Shown: positions 47,633 through 59,582 of the stretch, piece after piece | Position numbering within the stretch: the first letter of the stretch is position 1 | Layout: each line of letters opens with the position of its first letter | From: Scleroderma bovista | Taxonomy: Eukaryota; Basidiomycota; Agaricomycetes; Boletales; Sclerodermataceae | Reading direction: 5' to 3' | Length of the DNA stretch: 64,000 bases | Assembly (NCBI GenBank): GCA_037178675.1 | Contig: JAYMGJ010000180.1 | Location: 1-64,000, forward strand | Notes under the pieces: generated by a model | The model's input: the letters and a program-made list of their open reading frames with translations, nothing else | Database searches by the model: none | Told to the model about the DNA's origin: nothing | Translations under genes and position numbers: made by a program

Positions 47633-48958
47633 TCAGAACGGGCTCACACAAAGGAACGAGTTATTGGGATGCACCTCCAGCTCTGTTCTAGATATAATCT
47701 TGGGCGGACTCTTGGGAGGGGTCGGTCGAGAGCTCGTCGATGAGTTTGCGACCGGTTGAGCGGTTGCCTTTGCTGGCTCTCTACTCTTGAATGTGGGTGG
47801 CCGTGGTGACCGTTTCAAATCGCCAATGCTGGTATCATCGAGTGCCGCAAATACGCCATTATCCAGGAGACCGTCATCTGCATGCGCCTGGGGCAACCCA
47901 ATTAGGAGCTAAGCCGTATAAATACACTTTATTACCTCGAGTTCTTCCCCCTTCACTTGCTTTCGCTTAGTCGGAACCTTCTTTAAAACATCTTGCTCTA
48001 ACCTTTCCCAACCTCGCTCTGGCATTGGGGGTTTGAGTGTGCCCATATTTGCAAGTTGGTCAGCAGCCTCATTCCCCTCTATCCCAACGTGCCCTCGGAC
48101 GTGCTCAAATTCTACGGTCTGAGAGGTCGTCCGCCGCGCATGGAGGAGGGCTGCTAGATACTTTATCAATCCACGATTCTTCACTGGTCGTCCGTCAGCG
48201 GCAAGGAATCCGTTCTGTATCCACTTGAATATCCAGGATGTCACACCTATAAAAATCGTCAGTGCGTTGCTACCAGGCAACGAAGAAAGTGTAACATTGG
48301 ATGGAGTAGTTAGAATCCGTTTTAATCAGAAGTTTTCGTTTTAAGGGTGGTGTTGTTTCGAGGATGCGTACGATGGCCTGTGTGGATGATTTAAAAAAGG
48401 TGAGACGGAGGATTCGATTCGATTCTCACTATGAGTTCGGCTCTATTGTTTGTTTGGTCTCCCGGACACCGTTCTGATAGGTTCCTAGCAAGGAGATGAT
48501 AACTTGCTGGCCGTATCGGAGTAAGACGCATACCTCGAATCATTATGGCCCCACCATACTCCTACGCCAGCTACGGAACCAGCCTGGCCATTTCCCTTGC
48601 ACGCACCATCACAATATACCACGTCGACGTCTTTTTCCTCTGCTTCCGGTACACCGATGGACTGTGTTGCCTTCGACGCGCCCGCATAAGTAGTTGTGAT
48701 TGGTGGATGACTGGCTCCCGCCGATCGGGACACAGCTGACGTTTTGCCCGCAAGAAACGCCCTTGCATCCGCTTCTGTGGCAAATTTTTTGTACGCCGCG
48801 CCAGGGAAGCTTTTTACTTGGGCTTCACATTCATCCCTTGCAACCCACAGTTCAGTCGCATGCAGCTGAGCCAATCAAGGTACCAACCAAGTCAGGTATA
48901 TCCCAGGTTTATGGCCCTTTCGAACGGCATAGTACCCCCCTTTTGTGGCCTTTGGCAT
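47633..48958 (-). CDS. RNH1: ribonuclease H1 with N-terminal hybrid-binding domain
   Basis: This enzyme cleaves RNA in RNA-DNA hybrids. Exons on the minus strand are 48958-48888, 48836-48534, 48484-48430, 48377-48296, 48246-47936 and 47887-47633, giving 358 residues. The N-terminal hybrid-binding (viroplasmin-like) domain reads GGYYAVRKGHKPGIYLTWDE with YKKFATEADARAFL. The catalytic domain has all four acidic residues: VYCDGACKGNGQ (Asp), NNRAELIAIVRILE (Glu), LIKTDSNYSIQ (Asp) and RGHVGIEGNEAADQLA (His loop and Asp). A low-complexity tail of about 90 residues (Pro/Ser/Lys) follows. Confidence 0.92.
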
Positions 48959-49523
48959 CGTAGCGTTGGGATCCTGCAAGGAATATAGCGATACGTTCCT
49001 CTTGAAAGAAGAAGACAGGCGCAAGAGCGGTGGCCTCCAATGCGCCAGGATAGAAGCTCGAGGGTACTTACACCTAACCTTACTGTGTGGTTGTCATATT
49101 AGGATATCTCCTAACTATTCCATAAATCCAACAAGCGCATACGGTTCTTTGTTCCGAAAGAGGCAGTGTTAACCCGTTATTCCAAATCCGGACAAGGCGA
49201 TGTCCAAAAGCGGGTGCTAGCTTGTGTCCTTGAATCCCTGCTATGGCGTATATAATTGCTTCGATACCAACCATCTTCTCCTCAGACCTATCTGGTCATC
49301 AAACGTCTCGCATCCTTCGCGCGTCTTCGCATTGTTCGACTCTTTTGTCGACAAACAGCCTACGATCACTCCTGCTACCTTGTTACCTCCTGTGCACACT
49401 ATCCCTGCGTGTCGCGCGCACACGACCGAGCCTATCAGCGTCACGAAAAACCACCCGTCCTATCATATCCCATATTGCGACGCTCTTCTCTGACCTACCA
49501 ACATCACTTGATCTAATATTATA
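48959..49523. other. divergent intergenic region
   Basis: This 565 bp separates the RNase H1 and small-protein start codons. The right 250 bp is pyrimidine-rich on the plus strand, typical of fungal core promoters and leaders. Confidence 0.45.
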
Positions 49524-49748
49524 ATGTCTTCTTACAACGGCTACACTGCTCCTCCCCAATCCCCTACCTTCGGGTTCTTCCCCACTGCACCATCCGCCCC
49601 GCATGCATTCTCCGCTTTCCACGCGGATCCCCGCGACACGCATGCCATGTACGCCTCACTGGGCTCTCATACGGGCAACCAGCCGGGATCGCAGTCGTCC
49701 CCCACGGGCGGTAGCCAGAACCCACTCAGAAGACTCTACCGGAAGTAA
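49524..49748 (+). CDS. small proline/serine/glycine-rich hypothetical protein
   Basis: This is a 74-residue single-exon frame beginning MSSYNGYTAPPQSPTFGFFP and ending in the basic QNPLRRLYRK. It has no membrane segment or signal peptide. The composition is low in complexity, with Pro, Ser, Gly and His. A long CT-rich leader precedes the ATG, as in highly expressed fungal genes. I do not recognise a family. Confidence 0.5.
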   Translation: MSSYNGYTAPPQSPTFGFFPTAPSAPHAFSAFHADPRDTHAMYASLGSHTGNQPGSQSSPTGGSQNPLRRLYRK

Positions 49749-50181
49749 TTTCGGTCCCCTCGATTGAAGACCGCCATCGCGGTGTATTTTCTCAAGATCT
49801 GCATCATATAATGTCGCGTTATGAATACCCATACTGTATCATAGGACTTGGGAGGGTGGAGGTGCGAGGGGATACACGACGGAGAGGGAACGGAACCATA
49901 TGCTATGGTGGAGGGTGCTGGACACCACACATCACGCCTGCATTCGACATTCGCCTGTGTTTCCATATTTTTGTTTGCTTAGAACTGCAACCCCCACTGT
50001 ATCATCTATTGTCTTTTCTCTCTAACAATAAGTCTGATGAACCACACGTAAGGTTTCCGATCGAAAGATAGGAGTGAAATAAATAATTGTGTAAATAATG
50101 GACGTGATCCGGGCCGGCAAAGTCCGCCATCGGTGTGGTTGTCCTCCCCGTCTCTCAAAATCATCTGGCGCGAACTCGACC
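49749..50181. other. intergenic between the small gene and the ING gene
   Basis: This 433 bp contains the 3' flank of the small gene and the ING promoter or leader. An in-frame upstream ATG of the ING frame lies at 50098. Confidence 0.45.
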
Positions 50182-51664
50182 ATGGTCCCCTCGCGAGCGC
50201 CCAAGTCGCAGCAGCCAAGCAACATCAATACCGTGTATACCCTCTCTCTTGTCTCCGAGTACACCCACACCCTTGACACCCTTCCCCTCGACCTATCTCG
50301 CAACTTTGCTGACCTTCGTGAACTCGACGCTGTCCTCTCCTCTTCCATGGCATCTATCACCATGAAGATCCAGCAACTCACCCAGGTCATAGAAGAGGGC
50401 GCTCTTTCAAAGCAGGAGAGGCTACTCCTTCTGACACAAATCGCTGACGAGGCATCCCGTCTAAAGCTCGGCGGGGAGGACAAAATCCGCGTTGCTTGCC
50501 AGGCAGCCGACAACCTCAGAGGAAACATCAACCACATGCGTACCCTCCTCAGTTTCGTCCCCTCATTTGACATGTCTGTCTTGAACCGCAAGACAACGTA
50601 CCCGCACATTTCCTCCAGATCATACATGCCTATCATGGAGGGCTCTCGGCGCAAACGAGGCAATTACAGCTCCATCATGTCTACCGGTCAAGACCACAGC
50701 CCCGCAAAACGGAAGAGAAACCACAAAGATGATGATATTGACATCGCTGGTATGAAGTCGCCACGCAAGGAAAGGAATGGGGAGGCGGGCCCTTCCCGGG
50801 CACGCAATGGCGTTCGTTCGCGAAGGTATATTCACATTCTGAACATCATCCACACCTTCTAACGTCGTTCCCTACCAGACCAGACCGCGCCGCATCCCCT
50901 ACGGAGTCCGTTCTCTCTGTCACTTCCCACAACCTCAACCCAGCTACTCATTCACACGCGAGCAACTCGCGCGTGGCAGGCAATAGTCGATCAGGCAACG
51001 CATCCCACAGACGCGCAAAGGGCCACGATGACCAGACACCAAATGGCTTGACATCACGAAGAGACATATTCCCTCCACTCACCTCCTCCTCGATGCACCC
51101 ATCCCTGTCTGCACAGTACGCCAGTGGCGCGAATGGCGTACACAAATACGACTTGTCTGCTAGTCACTCGAACGACTGGGCAGGTCCACCACCTCACGGC
51201 CAGCTCGAGGGACCGGGCGTCCCTGTAGCACGCAATGCTCATACTGGCATGTCGATGGGTCCCCTGACTCCAAACCTTCCTTTGAATTCACGCGACAACC
51301 AAGCAGCCAGCGTGGCTCCCGACACCGCAACGGAAGCCGGGGAAGGCGATGGCGAAGGAGACGACAGGACATACTGCTTCTGCGATGGGATCAGTTACGG
51401 AGAAATGATTGCGTGCGACGATGCCAATTGTGAACGGGAATGGGTGCGTCTGTCCATGAAGCAATATCTTCCCGTTTATGGTCTAATTATGGTTGTTTGC
51501 AGTTTCATCTCACCTGTATCGGACTTACCGTGCCGCCAGATGGAACATGGTTTTGCGATGTGTGTAGGGCGAAGCAGAGGAATGCCAAACGAGGCGCAAG
51601 GGGAAATAGAAAACGTGTCGGGGGCGGTGGTAACGGACGTTCGGGGAGAAGTGCCAACTCGTGA
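50182..51664 (+). CDS. ING-family PHD-finger chromatin protein
   Basis: This is an inhibitor-of-growth type subunit of a histone acetyltransferase or deacetylase complex, reading H3K4 methylation. Exons are 50182-50825, 50879-51443 and 51503-51664, giving 456 residues. The N-terminal ING helix reads SLVSEYTHTLDTLPLDLSRN followed by ADLRELDAVLSSSM. The long middle is basic and Ser-rich (AKRKRNHKDDD, nuclear targeting). The C-terminal PHD finger has C4HC3 spacing: TYCFCDGISYGEMIACDDAN, CEREWFHLTCIGL, PDGTWFCDVC; the last intron lies inside it, after EREW. The tail is basic (RNAKRGARGNRKR). I prefer ATG 50182 because it leads straight into the ING helix; 50098 would add 28 residues. Confidence 0.92.
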
Positions 51665-52079
51665 TTATTGTTCTTGTTTACCTGTTGTGTTATCTATTGT
51701 AGCCGGTCCATGTTTGTATCTTAATTTCATCGCTCCAGGTCACCTACAGCATCAGCCAAATTCAAGACGACTATTCTCAGTATTTCAACATCGAACCAAT
51801 TAATTAGACATGGAAGAGATCCTAGTTCAACAGGTACGATGAGCCATAAGATAATAAAGAGCATCGTGGCAATAAATGCCTCCAATAATCTCGAGAGTTG
51901 TGTGCATGCCAGGCCAAGAGATACGCATGGGTCCAACACAATAAACACTCCATTAGATAGCAACATCGTTGGCTCAGCGCCTTTTTGTCCCCCTCGAATC
52001 GTCCAGTCCGGGTGAGCTACGTCGCTTCCTGTTCATCTCATATCAGAATAATAGCGTATTACCGGGACTCTATGCTAGT
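51665..52079. other. intergenic between convergent genes
   Basis: This 415 bp separates the stop codons of the ING and Fip1 genes. No gene is visible. Confidence 0.6.
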
Positions 52080-53924
52080 TCACCTGCTGTGCCCGCGATC
52101 CTCTGGCTCGCCTGACGGTGTCCTCCCCCCTGCATCTTTGGCTGTTCCACCATAATCCAAACCCTCTACAGCAGGCGCATTCCCATCCCTATCTTTATAA
52201 CGGTTCTGATTTCGGGGACCAGTTGGGACGCCTGGTGGTAATGGCGACGCTGGTCGAACAGGCCCTTGCGGTGCTGCATGTGGGGTCGAATCAGCAAGTA
52301 TCATTGACCTACATGCGAACGGTAACGTACGTCCATCATATCTCCCTCGGCCACGTCCTGCAAACATCCCTCGGCCACGCAAACCCTGGGCCATTGCCCT
52401 TCCCCTGAACTGAGCTGGCGGCGGCGCACCGCGACCAGCATGTGCGGGCCCGGCAACTGGTCCTGGTGCGGGTGTCTGCACGGGGGCAGGAACAGGCGTG
52501 TTTCTGCCTTCCATGCCAGGGTACATCCCTTGTCCCATGGGAACTTGCTCCTGCTTATCAGAAGAAGAAAAAAAACAAAAGATGACGCATAAGCATCGAG
52601 CGTCGCGTGGCGTCATGAACGAATTCATTATATGGTAGCTAGAATAAAGAAGAGGGATCCAACCATACCTGCATACCATAGTCACCGCCCATCCCCATCC
52701 CCATCATGCCAGGACCTGGGCCGCCCCCGCCAAACCCGTCCTGCATGGCCATCTGCACGCTCTGCTCTGGTGTCCCATTCGTCACTACAGGTCCTACGGG
52801 CCCTGGCCCTTCTTGCATCATCGGTCCACCGGCCTGCATCTGCATCGCGAGGTCACCATTCATGCTCATCCCCATAGGGATGTTCATCGGACCCATGCCG
52901 GTCATGTCCATCATGGGGTTCATACCGACGCTGGGACCCATCATATTGGCATTCGAACTTTGGTTCATCATCGCATTTGCGCCTGTCATGACCATTGTGC
53001 GGAGCTCTGGAGGTAGGGCTGTTAATTGGTCCTCGGTCATGGCTGCAAAGTTCTGAATAGACAGGTGTGAGTGTGCGTATATGTCGGCTTCTGTATAGAT
53101 AGATGCGTACAAGCACGTTGGTCTTGAGAACACTGGTGAGATCTCCCAAGTCCCGCCTTCTGTAACAGTAGGCTTCCCAAGATATCTCGTCAAATCCGTA
53201 GTTGAACCAGTCACTGATATCAGAACCAGGGCGCCGCCATGGTTTTTCTGCCATGGCGCTCAAATCCACTTCCAGAATGGACCGACCATCGAGTGTGCCC
53301 GATATATCGGGGTTTATGGAGGGATAGGAAGGTGGTGCGGTAGCGGGTGGGAGTGTTGATGGATCTGGGCCCTCGTCAATGCCAGCATCGTGTGAAGTGG
53401 CTTGTGGTGGGAATGAGCTTGGCGTAGTTGGTGGCGGGCCTGCCTTTGGGGGAGCCCCTCTGTCTCGAGGTGTATATTCTGTTGTTAGCTGAGATGGCGG
53501 GGCTGTTATAGCAGTGAGAACTGGAATTGGGCGCGAAGAGGACAGGAGCATACGTTTACTTGGTGTTGTTTGGTTAACGGATCGTCGGACAGCTGCGTTT
53601 TGTTGTCTAGCATATTCTATGAGGAGTCATGGGTCAGCTGGTACATGATAATACACACCGAAAATCGAGGGACCGGGAGGTGGGTTCCATGATAATCTCT
53701 ATGTCCTGCAGAGAACAGTTGAGCTTCGACAACTGCCGGGCATTCATTACACTCACATCATCACTCTCTTCTTCCTCCGCTTCTGCTTCCTGCTCCTCGA
53801 CCTGCTCCTCTTCCTCCTCGACTACACCATTCTCCTCACTCTCCTCGATCTCAGTTGTTGGTCCGAAAGGAGGCTCCTCATCTGCCTTGGCCTCCAAGTT
53901 GTCAGCGATGGCACTAGCAGCCAT
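52080..53924 (-). CDS. FIP1: Fip1, pre-mRNA polyadenylation factor
   Basis: Fip1 links poly(A) polymerase to the cleavage and polyadenylation factor in the nucleus. Exons on the minus strand are 53924-53757, 53705-53659, 53606-53554, 53502-53111, 53052-52669, 52550-52331 and 52273-52080, giving about 485 residues. An acidic N-terminus (EEEEEQVEEQEAEAEEEESD) leads to the Fip1 motif KPWRRPGSDISDWFNYGFDE with ISWEAYCYRRRDLGD. After that come a Met/Gly-rich region (MMGPSVGMNPMMDMTGMGPM) and an Arg/Gly-rich region (GLRGRGMFAGRGRGRYDG). The fifth intron ends in AAGCAG, a tandem acceptor that could add one Gln. The start is the first in-frame ATG. Confidence 0.9.
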
Positions 53925-54386
53925 TACTGGCTTGACCGACACGCTGCAACAAGGACTTCAACAACGCTTTAGCTCACACACTTGAATGAGACTCACGGAG
54001 GGGACACTGATCGCACACACACAGAAAGTGAACAAGAGTCAAAGTTGCAATGGCATTGAGCGAAAGAGATACAGCAAAAGTGGAGACTTCTTTAGGAGCC
54101 CTCCGACGATAGTTAGAGTTGTCTTACCAGCAGTAGTCGTCACCCCGGATGCCGTGGCGTCCTCCCCATACAGAAAAGCGTCGTCGTCGTCCCTAATGCG
54201 GACTCGCGTCAATATCTTTGAAGATCCCACAAAGACGGGGAACAGACATGGCACTCAACGCAACCCAAGCTCGCCTCGTATGCGCAGGTAAAGAAACACC
54301 GGACGTGTGACATGCGTGACCACACTCGGACCACGTGACTGTAACACTCTCATACCGAAACGAGCGAGGTCACTTTTTCAAGCGCT
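53925..54386. other. divergent promoter region, FIP1 and uL10m
   Basis: This 462 bp separates the start codons of Fip1 and mitochondrial uL10 and should hold both promoters. The plus-strand frame at 53986-54291 has no supporting motif. Confidence 0.5.
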
Positions 54387-55226
54387 ATGCTATCGAGGCG
54401 CATCCTCGCGACGACGCAGCTATGCACTCGCGGCTATGCGGTATCAGTGGAATCATCGCGGATGTACGAGGGGAAGGTGGTTCCTCGTCGATACAGCGAG
54501 CGGAAAACGTACTTGTATAACCAGTACACAAACATGCTCGGGGCGAGCAGCCAAGCACCTATCATTCTTCTCCGGCACAAAGACTTTGATACCCGCAGAC
54601 TGCAGCTCCTAAGAAGAGAGATCGAGGTCGCCAATGCCAAGTTTGCGCCGTCTCTCCCCTCGCCCACCCTCGCCACCCCGCCGAAGCTCACCGTCATGCG
54701 CACTTCCATCTTTGGAGTTGCCCTGCGCGACTTTGCGCCTCTGGACGCGCACGCGACAGAAAGCCTCGCAAAGCTTGTCGAGGGCGGCCTTGCCATGTTG
54801 ACTCTACCGTCCCTTGACCCCCCACAACTCAACGCTATCATCCGCGCCATGGATCGTGCAGTACCAGCCAAGAAAGCGGTTCAGGAGGACACCTCGAAGG
54901 GAAAAGGGAGGAGAGACGAGGACGCAGATTTCATTCCTGGAAGACCACGACCACGTGTTAAACCACAGTTGACTCCCGAACTCAAAGTCATGGGTGCGTT
55001 AATCGAAGGAAGGGTGTTCTCAGCGACTGGGGTGAAGGACGTGGCCAAATTGCCGACGCTGGATACGCTGCGGGCACAGATTGTCGGGTTGCTCAGTTCC
55101 CCAGCCATGCAATTGGCGGCCGTTCTCAGTGAGGCAAGCGGAGGAAGATTGGCAAGATCGCTGGAGGGCTTGAAAAAGGGACTGGAAGAGAGTCAACCCC
55201 CACCATCGTCACACTTGCATTGTTAG
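54387..55226 (+). CDS. mitochondrial ribosomal protein uL10m
   Basis: This is a large-subunit stalk-base protein of the mitochondrial ribosome, 279 residues in a single exon. The first 25 residues (MLSRRILATTQLCTRGYAVS) form a typical basic, Ser/Thr-rich mitochondrial presequence. The uL10 core includes YLYNQYTNMLGASSQAPIIL and RLQLLRREIEVANAKF. Near the end is KLPTLDTLRAQIVGLLSSPA, MQLAAVLSEASGGRLARSLE, the conserved C-terminal helix of fungal L10m. A charged insert lies at about residues 165-205 (KGKGRRDEDADF). The lack of introns stands out among its neighbours. Confidence 0.83.
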   Translation: MLSRRILATTQLCTRGYAVSVESSRMYEGKVVPRRYSERKTYLYNQYTNMLGASSQAPIILLRHKDFDTRRLQLLRREIEVANAKFAPSLPSPTLATPPKLTVMRTSIFGVALRDFAPLDAHATESLAKLVEGGLAMLTLPSLDPPQLNAIIRAMDRAVPAKKAVQEDTSKGKGRRDEDADFIPGRPRPRVKPQLTPELKVMGALIEGRVFSATGVKDVAKLPTLDTLRAQIVGLLSSPAMQLAAVLSEASGGRLARSLEGLKKGLEESQPPPSSHLHC

Positions 55227-55275
55227 ATATTCAGCATGCTACACACGGAAGATAGCATTACATAGGTTAAGTAAT

Positions 55276-56327
55276 CTAATCCTGCAGGCAGAACTCCCAT
55301 GTTCGATCTTCACCACCTATGCCAGTCGTTCCCTGACCATGCGCTCTCTCCCCCTTGGTCATGCGGTGTTCATACCCTATCCACAAGCTTCTATGGAACA
55401 CAAAAGAGCGCAGCAATTTGAAGCGCGGGTTTAGAGTCTCGCCGGTCCTCGATGGCTTTGGAGGCGTCTTAGCCAGTCGCGGCACGTCCCTTCGAAGAAA
55501 TGTGAGTCGCGAATCTGTAAGTGGGCAGGTAGATCTACCAAGTAGTATATGGAGGAACGTTCCGCAGCGTAATCAGTAATGTACCCCTTCCGTTGCCCAC
55601 TGTTGTGGACGGAAGCGAATCTTCCGGATCCAAGTCAGATATGATATCCAAGTCTTTTTCGTCATCGTCATCTGGCATATTGTGCGGTCGCTTCAACCGA
55701 TGCACTGAAGGTACAAGCCCTAGAGAGAGACGAGACGAGGCAGAACGGAGAAAGTCCAATATGAGTTGCTGATTGGATAAAATGTTCCTATCCTGATCTG
55801 TGATACCCTTTCCTTCACAGATAAGGTGACATCAATATTCAAGTTGAGTTAGAAGGAGGCACACCTGCGTGAGGGAAATTCCAGACTATCCTGTCCCATC
55901 GCCTCCCTTTAAAGGCGGGATATTTGTGCAGTTTGGTTGCGTCGACGTCGAATACGACTTCAGCCCCGCGGTTTCTTAGAATTTCGACGATCCCCCTTGC
56001 ATCGGAGTATTTTGCGTAACAGTTCTCCTCCGAGTCGTATGAAGTCGCTGTCACGCCCGCTGCCGGTAAGTGTTCAAGTACAGCTGGGGGATCGACGAGT
56101 AGAGCGCGAGAAAATGAGAAATTGCCCTCCCCGATAAGAAGGATTTTATCAGTGGGGCGGAAGGGGATTGTGGGTGGTTGATTGGATTTCCCCTTCGCAT
56201 TCTGCGGTTTTCGCTTTCCTTTCTGCTCTGCTACTTGTGCTGCATGGTCAGCCTTTTTCTTTGCCTTCAGCCTAGACTGCTGAGATTGAAGGGTTGCTTT
56301 GAGCGAGACTTTCTTTCCGTGACCCAT
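55276..56327 (-). CDS. 25S rRNA (uridine-N3)-methyltransferase-like protein (Bmt5 family)
   Basis: This is a nucleolar SAM methyltransferase of the DUF2431/Bmt5 family, which methylates N3 of a 25S rRNA uridine. Exons on the minus strand are 56327-55865, 55812-55539 and 55489-55276, giving 316 residues. A basic N-terminus (KKVSLKATLQSQQSRLKAKK) precedes motif I, KILLIGEGNFSFSRALL, then ATSYDSEENCYAKYSDARG, VVFDVDATKLHKY, and the family signature [40 protein letters not shown] and FKLLRSFVFHRSLWIGYEHR form the C-terminal part. The acidic insert (DDDDEKDLDIISDLDPED) is unremarkable. The ATG at 56327 is the first real one in the frame. Confidence 0.88.
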
Positions 56328-56384
56328 AACCAAAGTCACCGGGAGGCAAGGATGACATAATAAGCAACCGCCTCACACACGTCA

Positions 56385-56408
56385 CACTTCCACTTCCACT
56401 TCCACTTC
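56385..56408. repeat. hexanucleotide microsatellite (CACTTC)4
   Basis: Four exact CACTTC units lie in the 112-bp gap between the divergent Bmt5-like and RAMP4-like genes, 32 bp before the latter's ATG. The pyrimidine run may be part of the core promoter. Confidence 0.85.
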
Positions 56409-56439
56409 ACCACGTCGCTCCTTCACTTGTATTTTGGAC

Positions 56440-56734
56440 ATGGTGAGCGTTGAATTCTATCCAGAGACCCACGTTTACACTGTTCAAGCCAACTCAATTT
56501 GAGCTGCGTCACAAGAACGCCCAGTTTGCAAATGCCGTCCGCTCAGGCAAGAGGGCAGTCAAGCCTTCGCGCTACGAGCAGTTGTCAAAACGGAGCCCCG
56601 TTAGTATGTGGGCGCTTGGCATGATTCTCTTTGTCGTTGTAGGCGGAGGTGAGTTCATCTCATGCTATCGACGACTGCATTCTTAGCGAAATGTTGCAGT
56701 TCTATTCGAACTTGCTAGGCTCCTATTCCTGTAA
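56440..56734 (+). CDS. RAMP4/SERP1/Ysy6-like small ER membrane protein
   Basis: This is a 60-residue tail-anchored protein of the RAMP4 (Ysy6) type, associated with the ER translocon and the stress response. Exons are 56440-56442 (only the ATG), 56504-56648 and 56700-56734. The core reads LRHKNAQFANAVRSGKRAV then QLSKRSPVSMWALGMILFVV and VGGVLFELARLLFL, matching the family pattern of a basic, KxxNxxF N-terminal half followed by KSPVS and a single C-terminal membrane segment. The ATG-only first exon is inferred: the donor GTGAGC follows the ATG directly, and no other ATG opens the frame. The unspliced upstream reading is a possible alternative but lacks an ATG. Confidence 0.75.
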
Positions 56735-56862
56735 CCTTCACACTGGTCAGCTATCGGCCTGCCACACATCCAGCGCGGTGCAGGAGTATTTCTATGTATC
56801 CCCTGATGGGTATCTCTGGATGCAGCGTTCATTTTAGTGTATATGAACATACAGTACTTTCT

Positions 56863-58789
<1,927 letters not shown>

Positions 58790-59033
58790 CTTGGATGTTT
58801 GCTATAAAGCAGTCTCCTGTACTACACGTGACTGTTGCTGTTAAGTCACGTGTATTGCTACTCATACGACAGGGGCTCACGAAGGAACTAGTGATGTCAC
58901 CTTTCTTCTCACTTAGACCGAACGAGTGCTCTCTTCTCTGAAAAACCACCAGAATACAAGCCAATTCACCAAGTTCCATTCACTCAGCTGGAATTCCTGA
59001 CTCTTTACTAAAACTTTGAAGGTTCCAATCACT

Positions 59034-59405
59034 ATGACTTATATCGTCGGCGCGTTTGTTTTGGAGTTTGATGCCTGGGCGATAAAGCATACTTCTGACG
59101 AGATGGACCTCAAAGACAAGAGACTTTTGTCCTGCGAAATAGAGGGGTACTTTAAGAGGAATGGAGTGCCTCAGAAGGCAGACGGCATCTATGAAGGTGG
59201 GGCCCCCAAAATCATCATCATCACCAATGAGGCTGTGCTCTCAAGGGAGATGGCCATGAGGAAGAAGTTCAAGTATGGTAAGAGGGCACGCCGTACGCAG
59301 AAGGAGTTGTTCGATCCGTACAAGGATGAGCTGCCGTTTCTGAAAAACCCGCTCTTTATCACAATCAAGGACCCTTATGAAGTCGATGTTCCCCCAGAGT
59401 TATAA
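59034..59405 (+). CDS. hypothetical protein, unrecognised
   Basis: This is a 123-residue single-exon frame from ATG 59034 to TAA. It begins MTYIVGAFVLEFDAWAIKHT and contains a strand-rich KIIIITNEAVLSREMAMRKK, a basic patch (KKFKYGKRARRTQKEL) and an acidic/proline end (YEVDVPPEL). There is no signal peptide or clear membrane span. It lies 244 bp from the divergent Hat2 gene and 177 bp from the end of Dop1, so it occupies a normal gene slot. I do not recognise a family. Good codon composition and intact length suggest it is real. Confidence 0.55.
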   Translation: MTYIVGAFVLEFDAWAIKHTSDEMDLKDKRLLSCEIEGYFKRNGVPQKADGIYEGGAPKIIIITNEAVLSREMAMRKKFKYGKRARRTQKELFDPYKDELPFLKNPLFITIKDPYEVDVPPEL

Positions 59406-59582
59406 AAGACTGGAAACTGGGAGATATGAACACTTGTGAGAGTAGTGTGTAGGAAGAACAACGTCGGCCCCTTCTGTTTTTGTCATTATCATACATATTT
59501 GCGATTTAACTTGTAAGTACTGTTCCTATGTTCGTGAGGAGCGATTATCTTCTGGTATTAAAGGGTGTGGCGACGACAGTGA

